DNA from: Halorubrum sp. PV6
GTDB lineage: Archaea > Halobacteriota > Halobacteria > Halobacteriales > Haloferacaceae
Assembly (NCBI RefSeq): GCF_003990725.2
Contig: NZ_CP030064.1
Location: 2,170,001-2,234,000, forward strand
Direction: 5' to 3'
Length of the DNA: 64,000 nt
Below are positions 43,498-51,477 of this stretch, one piece after another. Each line of letters opens with the position of its first letter. Position 1 is the stretch's first letter. A model generated the notes under the pieces. It was not told the origin of the DNA, did not search any database, and saw only the letters and a program-made list of their open reading frames with translations. The translations under genes were made by a program, and so were the position numbers.

Positions 43498-45360
43498 GTG
43501 GACCCCGACCGGATCCCCGCCGAATTCCCCGCCCCCAGTTTCAGAGGGGCCCAGGAGCAGGCGCTCGCGGACATCCGCGACGCGTACGCCGCCGGCAACG
43601 ACGTGGTGTTGGTGCGCGCGCCGACCGGGAGCGGCAAGTCGCTCCTCGCGCGGGCCATCATGGGCGCGGCGGCGACCGTCGAGGAGACGGCCCCGAGCGA
43701 GGCGACGGGCGCGTACTACACCACCCCGCAGGTGTCACAGATCGACGACGTGGAGGCCGACGACCTGCTCGACGATTTGGCGGTGATCCGCGGGAAGTCG
43801 AACTACGACTGTATCCTCCCCGGCGAACACGACACGCCGGTCAACCGCGCGCCCTGCGTCCGCCAGCAGGGGTTCGACTGCTCGGTGAGACACCGCTGTC
43901 CGTACTTCTCCGACCGCGCCATCGCCTCCGGGAACCGCTACGCCGCCATGACGTTAGCCTACTTCATGCGGACCGCCGGCTCCGAGGTGTTCCGGAAGCG
44001 CGACGTGACCGTGATAGACGAGGCCCACGGGCTCGCCGAGTGGGCCGAGATGTACGCGACGATCGAACTCTCGCCCGACCGCGTGCCCGTCTGGGACGAG
44101 GTCGGCGTCCCCGACGTGAACGCCGACGCCGGACCCGAGGAGGACGCGCTCGACCGCACCGCCCGGTTCGTCGCCGCGCTCCGCGACACCGCGAAGCGAG
44201 CGAAAGACGAGCTGACGGGACGGCCCGAACTCGACCGCGAGGAGGTCGCGCGCCGCGACCGGCTCCAAGAGTTGATCAGCGAACTCGGCTGGTTCTTAGA
44301 GGACTACCGCGACCCGCAGTCGCCCACCACGTGGGTCGTCGACCAGCCCGACGGCGAGAACTCGGCGCTCGCCATCAAGCCGCTCGACCCGGCCCGCTAC
44401 CTGCAACACACGGTGTGGGACCGCGGCAACAAGTTCGCGCTGCTTTCGGCCACCATCCTCTCGAAGGACGCGTTCTGTCGCGGGGTCGGCCTCAACCCCG
44501 CGAACGTCGCGCTCGTCGACGTGGACCACACGTTCCCCCTCGCGAACCGACGGCTGTACGACGTGACGCAGGGGTCGATGACCTACGAACACCGCGAGGA
44601 GACGGTCCCGAAGATCGCCCGGCTCATCGTCCGGCTGATGGCCGAACACCCGGACGAGAAGGGGCTCGTCCACGCCCACTCGTACGACATCGCCGGACGG
44701 CTCACGGAGCTGCTCGGGCAGTTCGGCGTCGCCGCGCGCGTCAGGCGTCACGACCGCGCGAACCGCGACGCGGAGCTCGCGGCCTGGAAGGCGAGCGCGG
44801 ACCCGGAGGTGTTCATCTCGGTGAAGATGGAGGAGGCGCTCGACCTGCGCGACGACCTCTGCCGCTGGCAGGTGGTGTGTAAGGCGCCGTACCGCAACAC
44901 CAACGACTCGCGGGTCGCCCGCCGGCTCGAAGACGACCAGTGGGCGTGGTATCACCGGACCGCCCTCCGGACCGTCATCCAAGCGTGCGGTCGCGTCGTC
45001 CGTGCGCCCGACGACTACGGCGCGACGTACCTCGCCGACGACTCCCTCCTCGATCTGTTCGATCGCGCGGCGGCCGACACCCCGCCGTGGTTCCGCGATC
45101 AGATAGACGCCATGACGACGCCGACGCTGCCCGACTTCGACCCCGCGGCCGCGCTCGCCGGCATCGACGCCGAGCCGTCCGGCCCGTCGCGGGCCGGCAG
45201 CCGGACCGGGCCGACGCGCGGCGACTCGCCCGGCCGTGACGGACACGGCGGGGGTGAGTCGAGCGCAAACGCCGACAGCGGGACGACACAGACGCGCTCG
45301 GAGACGGACGCGGCGCGACGAAAGGACCATCCGCTCTCCGATATCTGGGGCGACGGCTAG
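43498..45360 (+). CDS. ATP-dependent DNA helicase of the XPD/Rad3 type
   Basis: A superfamily-2 iron-sulfur helicase of 620 residues. Motif I is APTGSGKSLL (about 41-50); DEAH is in VIDEAHGLAEW. The four Fe-S cluster Cys are Cys105, Cys120, Cys128 and Cys134. Motif VI is VIQACGRVVRAPDDYG. Residues 545-620 are a Gly/Ser/Asp-rich tail. It begins with GTG at 43498. XPD homologues unwind DNA 5' to 3' in repair; haloarchaea often have several such helicases and this one is nearer to DinG/XPD-like group members than to a specified repair role. Confidence 0.9.
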   Translation: MDPDRIPAEFPAPSFRGAQEQALADIRDAYAAGNDVVLVRAPTGSGKSLLARAIMGAAATVEETAPSEATGAYYTTPQVSQIDDVEADDLLDDLAVIRGKSNYDCILPGEHDTPVNRAPCVRQQGFDCSVRHRCPYFSDRAIASGNRYAAMTLAYFMRTAGSEVFRKRDVTVIDEAHGLAEWAEMYATIELSPDRVPVWDEVGVPDVNADAGPEEDALDRTARFVAALRDTAKRAKDELTGRPELDREEVARRDRLQELISELGWFLEDYRDPQSPTTWVVDQPDGENSALAIKPLDPARYLQHTVWDRGNKFALLSATILSKDAFCRGVGLNPANVALVDVDHTFPLANRRLYDVTQGSMTYEHREETVPKIARLIVRLMAEHPDEKGLVHAHSYDIAGRLTELLGQFGVAARVRRHDRANRDAELAAWKASADPEVFISVKMEEALDLRDDLCRWQVVCKAPYRNTNDSRVARRLEDDQWAWYHRTALRTVIQACGRVVRAPDDYGATYLADDSLLDLFDRAAADTPPWFRDQIDAMTTPTLPDFDPAAALAGIDAEPSGPSRAGSRTGPTRGDSPGRDGHGGGESSANADSGTTQTRSETDAARRKDHPLSDIWGDG

Positions 45361-45437
45361 GGATTGTCGGCGGTGGAGGTCGAAGCGGTGGTGGTCCAAG
45401 ACCCGGACCGGAGGTGTGAGTCCGTTATGTTCGGTCC

Positions 45438-45527
45438 TTACAGGAACGCGAACGAGACTCCCCACAGCACCATGGAACTGACCATGATGAAGGCAAAGAA
45501 CAGCGCGAACAGCTGTGATCTGTCCAT
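45438..45527 (-). CDS. 29-residue single-span membrane peptide
   Basis: A minus-strand frame encodes MDRSQLFALFFAFIMVSSMV and nine more residues (LWGVSFAFL). It is a charged four-residue start followed by one transmembrane helix. A TATA-like gttattacg (reverse of 45546-45554) lies about 25 bases before the ATG, the right distance for a leaderless gene. Such a clean hydrophobic frame with a promoter is unlikely by chance. I do not know its function. It lies between the helicase and the UPF0175-like gene. Confidence 0.65.
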   Translation of the reverse strand: MDRSQLFALFFAFIMVSSMVLWGVSFAFL

Positions 45528-45745
45528 ATATCAGGTACAACTGCAGAGCGTAATAACTCCTGCGGGCGCGACCGCCCCGAATTCGAGCCGCGCGTGACGA
45601 ACGTCGGTCGGTATTCGCCACACGCCCAACTGGAACGGGTTAAATTACCACGGACTGGACGATCGTCAATATATATCGTATAAGGTGTATCATGACCCTC
45701 AATCAATTAGTAACCTTCATAAACCCTCACGTCGGTACGGTAGGT

Positions 45746-45937
45746 ATGGCAACGAACGGGCTGTCGACCGCGCTGACGCTGTACGGGGCGCGAACACTGA
45801 CACTCTCTCAGGCCGCCGCACAAGCCGGACTCAGCGAAGCGGAGTTCGTCGAGCAGTTAGAACGCCGAGGCATCGACGTGACCGACTCGGAGCGCGCCGC
45901 CGCGCTCGGCGAGGAACAGCCCGCCCACGCCGACTAA
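45746..45937 (+). CDS. small UPF0175-like HTH protein
   Basis: A 63-residue protein with a helix-turn-helix-like motif: TLYGARTLTLSQAAAQAGLSEAEFVEQLERRGIDV. This resembles UPF0175 proteins, which are antitoxin-like components in some genomes, and I recall similar small haloarchaeal proteins. No toxin gene is adjacent. ATG 45746 is chosen over one 18 codons upstream because a TATA-like cataaac (45718-45725) lies about 25 bases before it. The 60 bases upstream are unusually AT-rich. Confidence 0.72.
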   Translation: MATNGLSTALTLYGARTLTLSQAAAQAGLSEAEFVEQLERRGIDVTDSERAAALGEEQPAHAD

Positions 45938-46006
45938 CGGCGACCCGCGTTCTGTGGCTGTCGGCGTTGTTTTTTATACCGTAGCGACGGCGCTCGCCGT
46001 CAGAGG

Positions 46007-47113
46007 CTATTCTTCCGGGACGAGATGGACCGTCCCGGCGTGTTCGAAGGCCAGCACCGCGTCGGCGTCGTCGTCGACGAAGTCGGGGTTCGGGACCGTC
46101 TTCGCCTCGTAGGTGACCGGGTCGAGCACCTGGATCGCGTTCTCGTCTTCGACCGTGACCACCGTCGTCTCCACGGCGTCGTCGCGACGGCCGAGCCGAG
46201 TCGCGTCCGGGGCGGCCGCGTCCTCGAACTCGGAGACGTACTCCGCGCCGGTCGCGAGGCGGACGCCGCGGAGCCGGTCGGTGACGCTCGTGACCAGCAC
46301 GGGACCGTCGCCGTCCTCGGGGTCGATTATCTCGTCGGGGGCGTACCGCGGGAGCCGGACCGCGAACGTCACCCGGTACACCTCGTTGCCGTCGCTGTCC
46401 TCGGTGACGAGCGTCGGGTACGACTCGAAGCTCCCGCCGAGCGACTCCGTGATCCGCGTCGCGACGTTCTGTGCGAGCCGGTTCGAGGAGAGCTTGATGT
46501 CCGGCCCGTCGTCGGTCTCTTTGACCTCCGTGATGAACGCCTCGCGGTCGCCGTCGGACTCCTGGTCGGCGACGTACGACTCGGCGATGTCGAGCGCCTC
46601 GGCGCGCTCGGCCGGCGTCAGGGCGCGCTCGTCGGCGCGGACCTGGACGATGCCGGCGTAGTAGCCGCCGGCGATGCGACCGCAGCGGTCACAGGTCCCC
46701 CGCGATATCTTGACCGGGACCATGACCTCGGCCGAGCGGAGCGTCCCGCGGACGACCCCCGAGAACTGACAGTGCATCCGGACGGTGTTCTGGTCGACCT
46801 GTTCGGGCTCGACGCCCCACTCGACCTCTTCGGCGTCGACGTGGACTCCGAGCGCCTCGGCGACCTCGTCGACGGCGACGTCGGTGTAGTCGCGCGCGCC
46901 CACGTCTCGCCACGACTCGCCGCGCCGGACGGCGCCGCAGCCGGAACAGACCAGCACCTCGATCCGGTCGGGCGCGTCGACCAACTCGAAGTCCTCGAAG
47001 TAGCAGTCGTCACACAGCAGCGCGTCCCGCCCTCGGGGGTCGCCGGGCAGCGGCTCGCGCCGCTCCGGGACGGTATCGCCACACCGGGGACAGAACTCCC
47101 GCGACTCGCTCAT
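46007..47113 (-). CDS. NMD3-like ribosomal protein
   Basis: Archaeal homologue of the eukaryotic 60S export adaptor NMD3, 368 residues. Four Zn-binding CxxC pairs are visible: CPRCG and CDDC in the N-terminal 40 residues, CSGCG near 57, and CDRCGR near 140. The remaining OB- and SH3-like folds are at about 180-368. In archaea it is thought to act in large-subunit quality control or assembly. It starts with ATG and is divergent from the PDCD5-like gene. Confidence 0.9.
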   Translation of the reverse strand: MSESREFCPRCGDTVPERREPLPGDPRGRDALLCDDCYFEDFELVDAPDRIEVLVCSGCGAVRRGESWRDVGARDYTDVAVDEVAEALGVHVDAEEVEWGVEPEQVDQNTVRMHCQFSGVVRGTLRSAEVMVPVKISRGTCDRCGRIAGGYYAGIVQVRADERALTPAERAEALDIAESYVADQESDGDREAFITEVKETDDGPDIKLSSNRLAQNVATRITESLGGSFESYPTLVTEDSDGNEVYRVTFAVRLPRYAPDEIIDPEDGDGPVLVTSVTDRLRGVRLATGAEYVSEFEDAAAPDATRLGRRDDAVETTVVTVEDENAIQVLDPVTYEAKTVPNPDFVDDDADAVLAFEHAGTVHLVPEE

Positions 47114-47236
47114 TGAGCGCGGCTACGCCGAGGACGCGTTTAAGCGGCCCGGACCGTCCCCGCGGGGAGGTGAGTCGGGCGCCTCGCGCCCGAAGCCTCC
47201 GAAATCGTTTTTCGCCCGGACCGAGAACAGGCGTTC

Positions 47237-47590
47237 ATGAGCGGGAACCCCGACGACGAACGGCTCGAAGAGCTGCGAGAACAGAAGATGGAGGAGCTTC
47301 GCGAGCAGAAGCAGGGCGGCGAGGCCAACGCCGAGGCGCAACAGGAGGCCCAACAGCGCGCAGAAGCCCAACAGGAAGCCGTCCTCAAACAGTACCTCAC
47401 GGACGGCGCGCGCCAGCGGCTCAACGCGGTCGCGATGTCGAAGCCGGAGTTCGGCGAGAAGGTCAAAAAGCAGGTCGCGGCGCTCGCACAGAGCGGTCGC
47501 GTGCAGGGCCAGATCGACGAAGACCAGATGCGGGACCTCTTAAAAGAGCTCCAGCCCGACCAGCAGAGTTTCGACATCCGGCGGCGATAG
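47237..47590 (+). CDS. PDCD5-related DNA-binding protein
   Basis: A small basic/acidic helical protein of 117 residues, the archaeal homologue of human PDCD5/TFAR19. The N-terminus is a long charged helix with a Gln/Glu/Ala-rich run ([20 protein letters not shown]); the core is [25 protein letters not shown] and the C-terminal end is [17 protein letters not shown]. The function in archaea is not established. The downstream PP-loop gene starts directly after its stop with no gap. Confidence 0.92.
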   Translation: MSGNPDDERLEELREQKMEELREQKQGGEANAEAQQEAQQRAEAQQEAVLKQYLTDGARQRLNAVAMSKPEFGEKVKKQVAALAQSGRVQGQIDEDQMRDLLKELQPDQQSFDIRRR

Positions 47591-48184
47591 ATGGAGCTCG
47601 CGCTGCTGTACAGCGGGGGAAAAGACTCCTCGCTCGCCGCCCACCTGCTCGATCGGTTCTACGACGTGCGCTGCGTCACCGGCAGCTTCGGGCTCACCGA
47701 CGACTGGAAACACGCGGAGCGGGCGGCGTCCGAGCTCGGGTTCCCCTTCGAACGGGTCGAGCTCGACCGCGACATCGCCGAGGAGGCCGTCGAGACGATG
47801 ATCGCCGACGGCTATCCGCGAAACGGCATCCAGCACGTCCACGAACACGCCTTGGAGACGATCGGCGGGCGCGACGTCGACGCCATCGCGGACGGCACGC
47901 GCCGCGACGACCGGGTGCCGAGCGTGTCGCGCGCGCAGGCACAGAGCCTCGAAGACCGCCACGAGATCGATTACATCTCCCCGCTGTCCGGGTTCGGCCG
48001 CCACGCCGTCGACCGGCTCGTCGAGGAGACGTTCGACGTCCAGCAGGGGCCGAGCGAGGAGGTGCCGAAGGCCGACTACGAGGACGAACTCCGGACGCTC
48101 ATCGCCGACACGCACGACGCGGCGACCGTCGACGAGGTGTTTCCGGACCACCACCAGACGTACGTCCACGGTCGGACCGACTGA
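47591..48184 (+). CDS. PP-loop ATP pyrophosphatase domain protein
   Basis: A 197-residue adenine-nucleotide alpha-hydrolase-like protein with the PP-loop SGGKDSS at residues 9-15 and the second phosphate-binding part GTRRDDRVPS at about 105. It is related in fold to ATP-dependent tRNA thiolases and diphthamide ammonia ligase, but it is too short to be either. The ATG follows the TAG of the PDCD5 gene immediately, so both are co-translated. A role in nucleotide or RNA modification is possible but unproven. Confidence 0.82.
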   Translation: MELALLYSGGKDSSLAAHLLDRFYDVRCVTGSFGLTDDWKHAERAASELGFPFERVELDRDIAEEAVETMIADGYPRNGIQHVHEHALETIGGRDVDAIADGTRRDDRVPSVSRAQAQSLEDRHEIDYISPLSGFGRHAVDRLVEETFDVQQGPSEEVPKADYEDELRTLIADTHDAATVDEVFPDHHQTYVHGRTD

Positions 48185-48265
48185 CAGGGCACTCGACCGC
48201 GCGTGAGTTCTCACCGGGCCGGGACGGCCGGAACGACTTTCGGGTCCCCACCCGTATGACCGCGT

Positions 48266-48721
48266 ATGTCATCTGAACGAGTCGTCGAGCTGCTCCGAGC
48301 CGCGTACGCCGACGAGATCGAGACCGTGATGAACTACCAGACGAACGCCATCGTCCTCGACGGCGTCCGCGCCGAGGAGATCAAAGAGAGCCTGAAACAG
48401 GACATTCAGGAGGAACTCGGCCACGCAGAGCAGATCGGACAGCGACTCAAACAGCTCGACGCGCGGCCGCCGGGCTCGGCCGAGTTCACGGCCAGACAGC
48501 ACTCCTTGCAGCCGCCGGAGGACTCGACCGACGTACTCACCGTCATCAACGGCGTCCTCGACGCCGAAGAGGACGCGATCGCGACCTACCGCGACCTCGT
48601 GAACGCGGCCGACGAGGCCGACGACCCGGTCACCGAGGACCTCGCCGTGACCTTACTCTCTGACGAGGAGGCCCACCGGACCGAGTTCCGCGGGTTCCAG
48701 AAGGAGTACCAGCGCGAATAG
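48266..48721 (+). CDS. ferritin-like di-iron domain protein (rubrerythrin type)
   Basis: A four-helix-bundle protein of 151 residues. Likely iron ligands are in DEIETVMNY (helix 1), QEELGHAEQIGQ (ExxH, helix 2), LDAEEDAIATY (helix 3) and LLSDEEAHRTEF (ExxH, helix 4). There is no rubredoxin domain. Such proteins act in peroxide or iron detoxification. It is single and lies 56 bases before hisS. Confidence 0.87.
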   Translation: MSSERVVELLRAAYADEIETVMNYQTNAIVLDGVRAEEIKESLKQDIQEELGHAEQIGQRLKQLDARPPGSAEFTARQHSLQPPEDSTDVLTVINGVLDAEEDAIATYRDLVNAADEADDPVTEDLAVTLLSDEEAHRTEFRGFQKEYQRE

Positions 48722-48777
48722 GGCCGTCCCCGCCCCGAAAGGATGCTTTCAAGCGGGCGGTCGTCGAACCGACGCGT

Positions 48778-50100
48778 ATGTACGACGGCCTCAAGGGATT
48801 CCGCGACTTCTACCCCGGCGAGCAGTCCGCTCGCCGCGAGGTGACCGACGCAATCGAGGACGCCGCAAGCCGACACGGCTTCCGCGAGATCGCCACCCCC
48901 GCCTTGGAGCGCACGGAGATGTACGTCGACAAGTCCGGCGAGGAGATAGTTGAGGAGCTGTACGCCTTCGACGACAAGGGCGGCCGCGGCGTCTCGCTCA
49001 CCCCGGAGCTCACCCCGACCGTCGCCCGGATGGTCGTCGCGAAGGGGCAGGAGCTGTCGAAGCCGATCAAGTGGGTCTCCACGCGGCCGTTCTGGCGCTA
49101 CGAACAGGTCCAGCAGGGCCGCTTCCGCGAGTTCTATCAGACGAACATCGACGTGTTCGGCTCGTCGGCGCCCGAGGCCGACGCCGAGGTGCTGGCGGTC
49201 GCCGCCGACGCCCTGACCGACCTGGGCCTCACGGCCGACGACTTCGAGTTCCGCGTCTCGCACCGCGACATCTTGGGCGGGCTCGTCCGCGCGCTCGCCG
49301 ACGACCCGGACGCGGTGGACACGGAGGCCGCGATCCGCGCGGTCGACAAGCGCGCGAAGGTCGACGACGCCGAGTACCTCGGGCTCCTCTCGGACGCCGG
49401 CCTCGATCGGCCGACGGCCCGCGAGTTCGACGACCTCATCTCGGGCGTCGAGACCGTCGACGACCTCGACGCGGTCGCGGCGGCCGGCGGCGACGCGGTC
49501 GAGGCGGCGGTCGAGAACCTCCGGAACGTGCTCGCCGCGGCCGACGACTTCGGCGCGGGCGAGTTCTGTGAGGTGTCGCTGACGACCGCGCGCGGCCTCG
49601 ACTACTACACCGGCGTCGTCTTCGAGTGCTTCGACTCCACCGGCGAGGTGTCCCGCTCCGTCTTCGGCGGCGGGCGCTACGACGACCTCATCGAGAGCTT
49701 CGGCGGCCAGCCGACCCCCGCGGTCGGCGTCGCACCCGGTCACGCCACCCTCAAACTCCTCTGTCAGCGCGCCGGCGTCTGGCCCGACGAGGAGTTGACG
49801 ACCGACTACTACGTGCTCAGCGTGGGCGACACGCGGAGCGAGGCGGCCGACCTCGCGGGCGACCTCCGGGCGCTCGGCGACGACGTGGTCGTCGAACAGG
49901 ACGTCTCCGGCCGCTCGTTCGGCGCGCAGTTGGGGTACGCCGACTCGATCAACGCCGAGACGGTCGTGGTGGTCGGCGAGCGCGACTTAGCGAACGGCGA
50001 GTACACGATTAAAGACATGGCGAGCGGCGACGAGACGACCGTCCCGGTCGACGAGTTCCCGCCCGAATCGGGGCTGCCCACGTACGACGACTACGAGTAA
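48778..50100 (+). CDS. hisS: histidyl-tRNA synthetase
   Basis: Class II aminoacyl-tRNA synthetase, 440 residues. Motif 2 is FWRYEQVQQGRFREFYQTNIDVFG; the His-specific site is GLDYYTGVVFE, followed by GGGRYDDLIESFG. The C-terminal anticodon-binding domain is at about 345-430. It begins MYDGLKGFRDFYP as in other HisRS. Monocistronic. Confidence 0.96.
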   Translation: MYDGLKGFRDFYPGEQSARREVTDAIEDAASRHGFREIATPALERTEMYVDKSGEEIVEELYAFDDKGGRGVSLTPELTPTVARMVVAKGQELSKPIKWVSTRPFWRYEQVQQGRFREFYQTNIDVFGSSAPEADAEVLAVAADALTDLGLTADDFEFRVSHRDILGGLVRALADDPDAVDTEAAIRAVDKRAKVDDAEYLGLLSDAGLDRPTAREFDDLISGVETVDDLDAVAAAGGDAVEAAVENLRNVLAAADDFGAGEFCEVSLTTARGLDYYTGVVFECFDSTGEVSRSVFGGGRYDDLIESFGGQPTPAVGVAPGHATLKLLCQRAGVWPDEELTTDYYVLSVGDTRSEAADLAGDLRALGDDVVVEQDVSGRSFGAQLGYADSINAETVVVVGERDLANGEYTIKDMASGDETTVPVDEFPPESGLPTYDDYE

Positions 50101-50154
50101 CGCACCGGCCCGCATCGCGATCATTTTTCCCTCCGACCGACGATCGGTGAGACG

Positions 50155-51231
50155 ATGATCCCGCTCGCGACAGCGATGGCGTCAGGCGAGATCGCCCTCC
50201 GCGTGGCCGCCGGCGTCGGTCTCATCCTGATCAACGCCTTCTTCGTCGCCGTCGAGTTCGCCCTGACGCGGCTCCGTCAGTACCCGGAGTCGGAGATGGA
50301 CACGCCGGGGCTACGGCGCGCCTGGGAGATGACCGACGATCTGGAGTTTTACCTCACCACCTGTCAGGTGTGGATCTCCGGGACGAGCATCGCGCTCGGC
50401 ATCGTCGCGGAGCCCGGCCTCGCCGCACTGTTCGCGCCGCTGTTCGAGACCACCGCGCTGGCGTCCGCCGGCGCCGGCTCGCTCCTGGGCTTTTTCCTCA
50501 TCAACATGGTCCACCTGACGCACGGCGAGCAGACGCCGACGTACCTCGGCGTCGAGCGCTCGAAGCAGGTCGCCGGGTACGGCGCGCGGCCGCTGTACTG
50601 GTTCGCGTGGCTCATCTCGCCGCTGATAAAAGTCGGCGACTGGGTCGCGAAGGCGACGCTCCGGCTGTTCGGCATCGAGATGACCGGGTCGTGGACCGAG
50701 GCCGAAGAGGAGGTGTTGGAGACGCGCGCCGAGCTGCGCACCCGTCTCGGCTCGATGATGGAGGAGGTCGAACTCCCCGAGGAGCGCCGCGAGGAGGTCC
50801 TCAACGCGCTCGACGTCGACGGCGTCACCGTCCGGGAGATCCTGACGCCGGCCGACGAGATAATCTCGCTGTCGACGGCGGCGTCGGTCGAGGCGAACCT
50901 CGACCGCATCCGCGACACCCCACACAGCCGCTTCCCGCTCGTCGGCGACGACGCGACCGAGTTCGAGGGGATCGTCTATGCGCCCTCGATCGTCTCAAAC
51001 TTCGAGCGGCTCCGGGAGGGGGAGACGACGTTCGCGGAGCTCGCGGCCCCGCCGATGACGATATCGGCGGACGCGAGCGTCAGCGACGCCTACGACCAGT
51101 TCCAGGCCGAGTCCCAAGAGCTCGCCCTCGTCATCGAGGACGGGGCGGTCGTCGGGCTGCTCACCGCGACCGACACCATGGAGGCGGTGATGGGACAGCT
51201 CGAGGACCCGTTGGACGCCGGCGATTTATAA
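50155..51231 (+). CDS. CNNM/HlyC-CorC family transporter with CBS pair
   Basis: A 358-residue protein with an N-terminal CNNM (DUF21) membrane domain of four segments (about residues 15-160: FFVAVEFALTRLR at the start and TYLGVERSKQVA near the third helix). Next is an acidic linker (SWTEAEEEVLETRAEL). The CBS domain pair (about 215-350) begins ILTPADEIISLS; the second ends with VVGLLTATDTM. The CorC C-terminal domain is lacking. Family members export Mg2+ or act in Na+/Mg2+ exchange. Ligand of the CBS pair is presumably an adenine nucleotide. Confidence 0.9.
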   Translation: MIPLATAMASGEIALRVAAGVGLILINAFFVAVEFALTRLRQYPESEMDTPGLRRAWEMTDDLEFYLTTCQVWISGTSIALGIVAEPGLAALFAPLFETTALASAGAGSLLGFFLINMVHLTHGEQTPTYLGVERSKQVAGYGARPLYWFAWLISPLIKVGDWVAKATLRLFGIEMTGSWTEAEEEVLETRAELRTRLGSMMEEVELPEERREEVLNALDVDGVTVREILTPADEIISLSTAASVEANLDRIRDTPHSRFPLVGDDATEFEGIVYAPSIVSNFERLREGETTFAELAAPPMTISADASVSDAYDQFQAESQELALVIEDGAVVGLLTATDTMEAVMGQLEDPLDAGDL

Positions 51232-51477
51232 GCGATAACGCGGTGGCGCGGGCCGGCTCTGACCCGGCGGCTTGTGGAGCGCGCGCGGAACGCGGCGGGT
51301 GTAGCCGGCGGCGTTGGTTCACACCGGACGGACGACGGACCAATAGCCCGTCACGCGGCCGTCGGATGCGTAATAAAACACGACTAACGCCGCCACGCTG
51401 GTGAAAGACGCCGCGTGAGGGTATCGTGACTGAGAACGATGGCGCAGTATTATTATTAACTACCATGAATTTCGGCC
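51232..51477. promoter_or_regulatory. gap with promoter of the second hybrid kinase
   Basis: No gene seen. A TATA-like gtattattattaac (51446-51459) lies about 25 bases before the kinase ATG. A second AT-rich element (gtaataaaac, about 51370-51379) lies further upstream and could belong to an unrecognised transcript. Confidence 0.45.
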
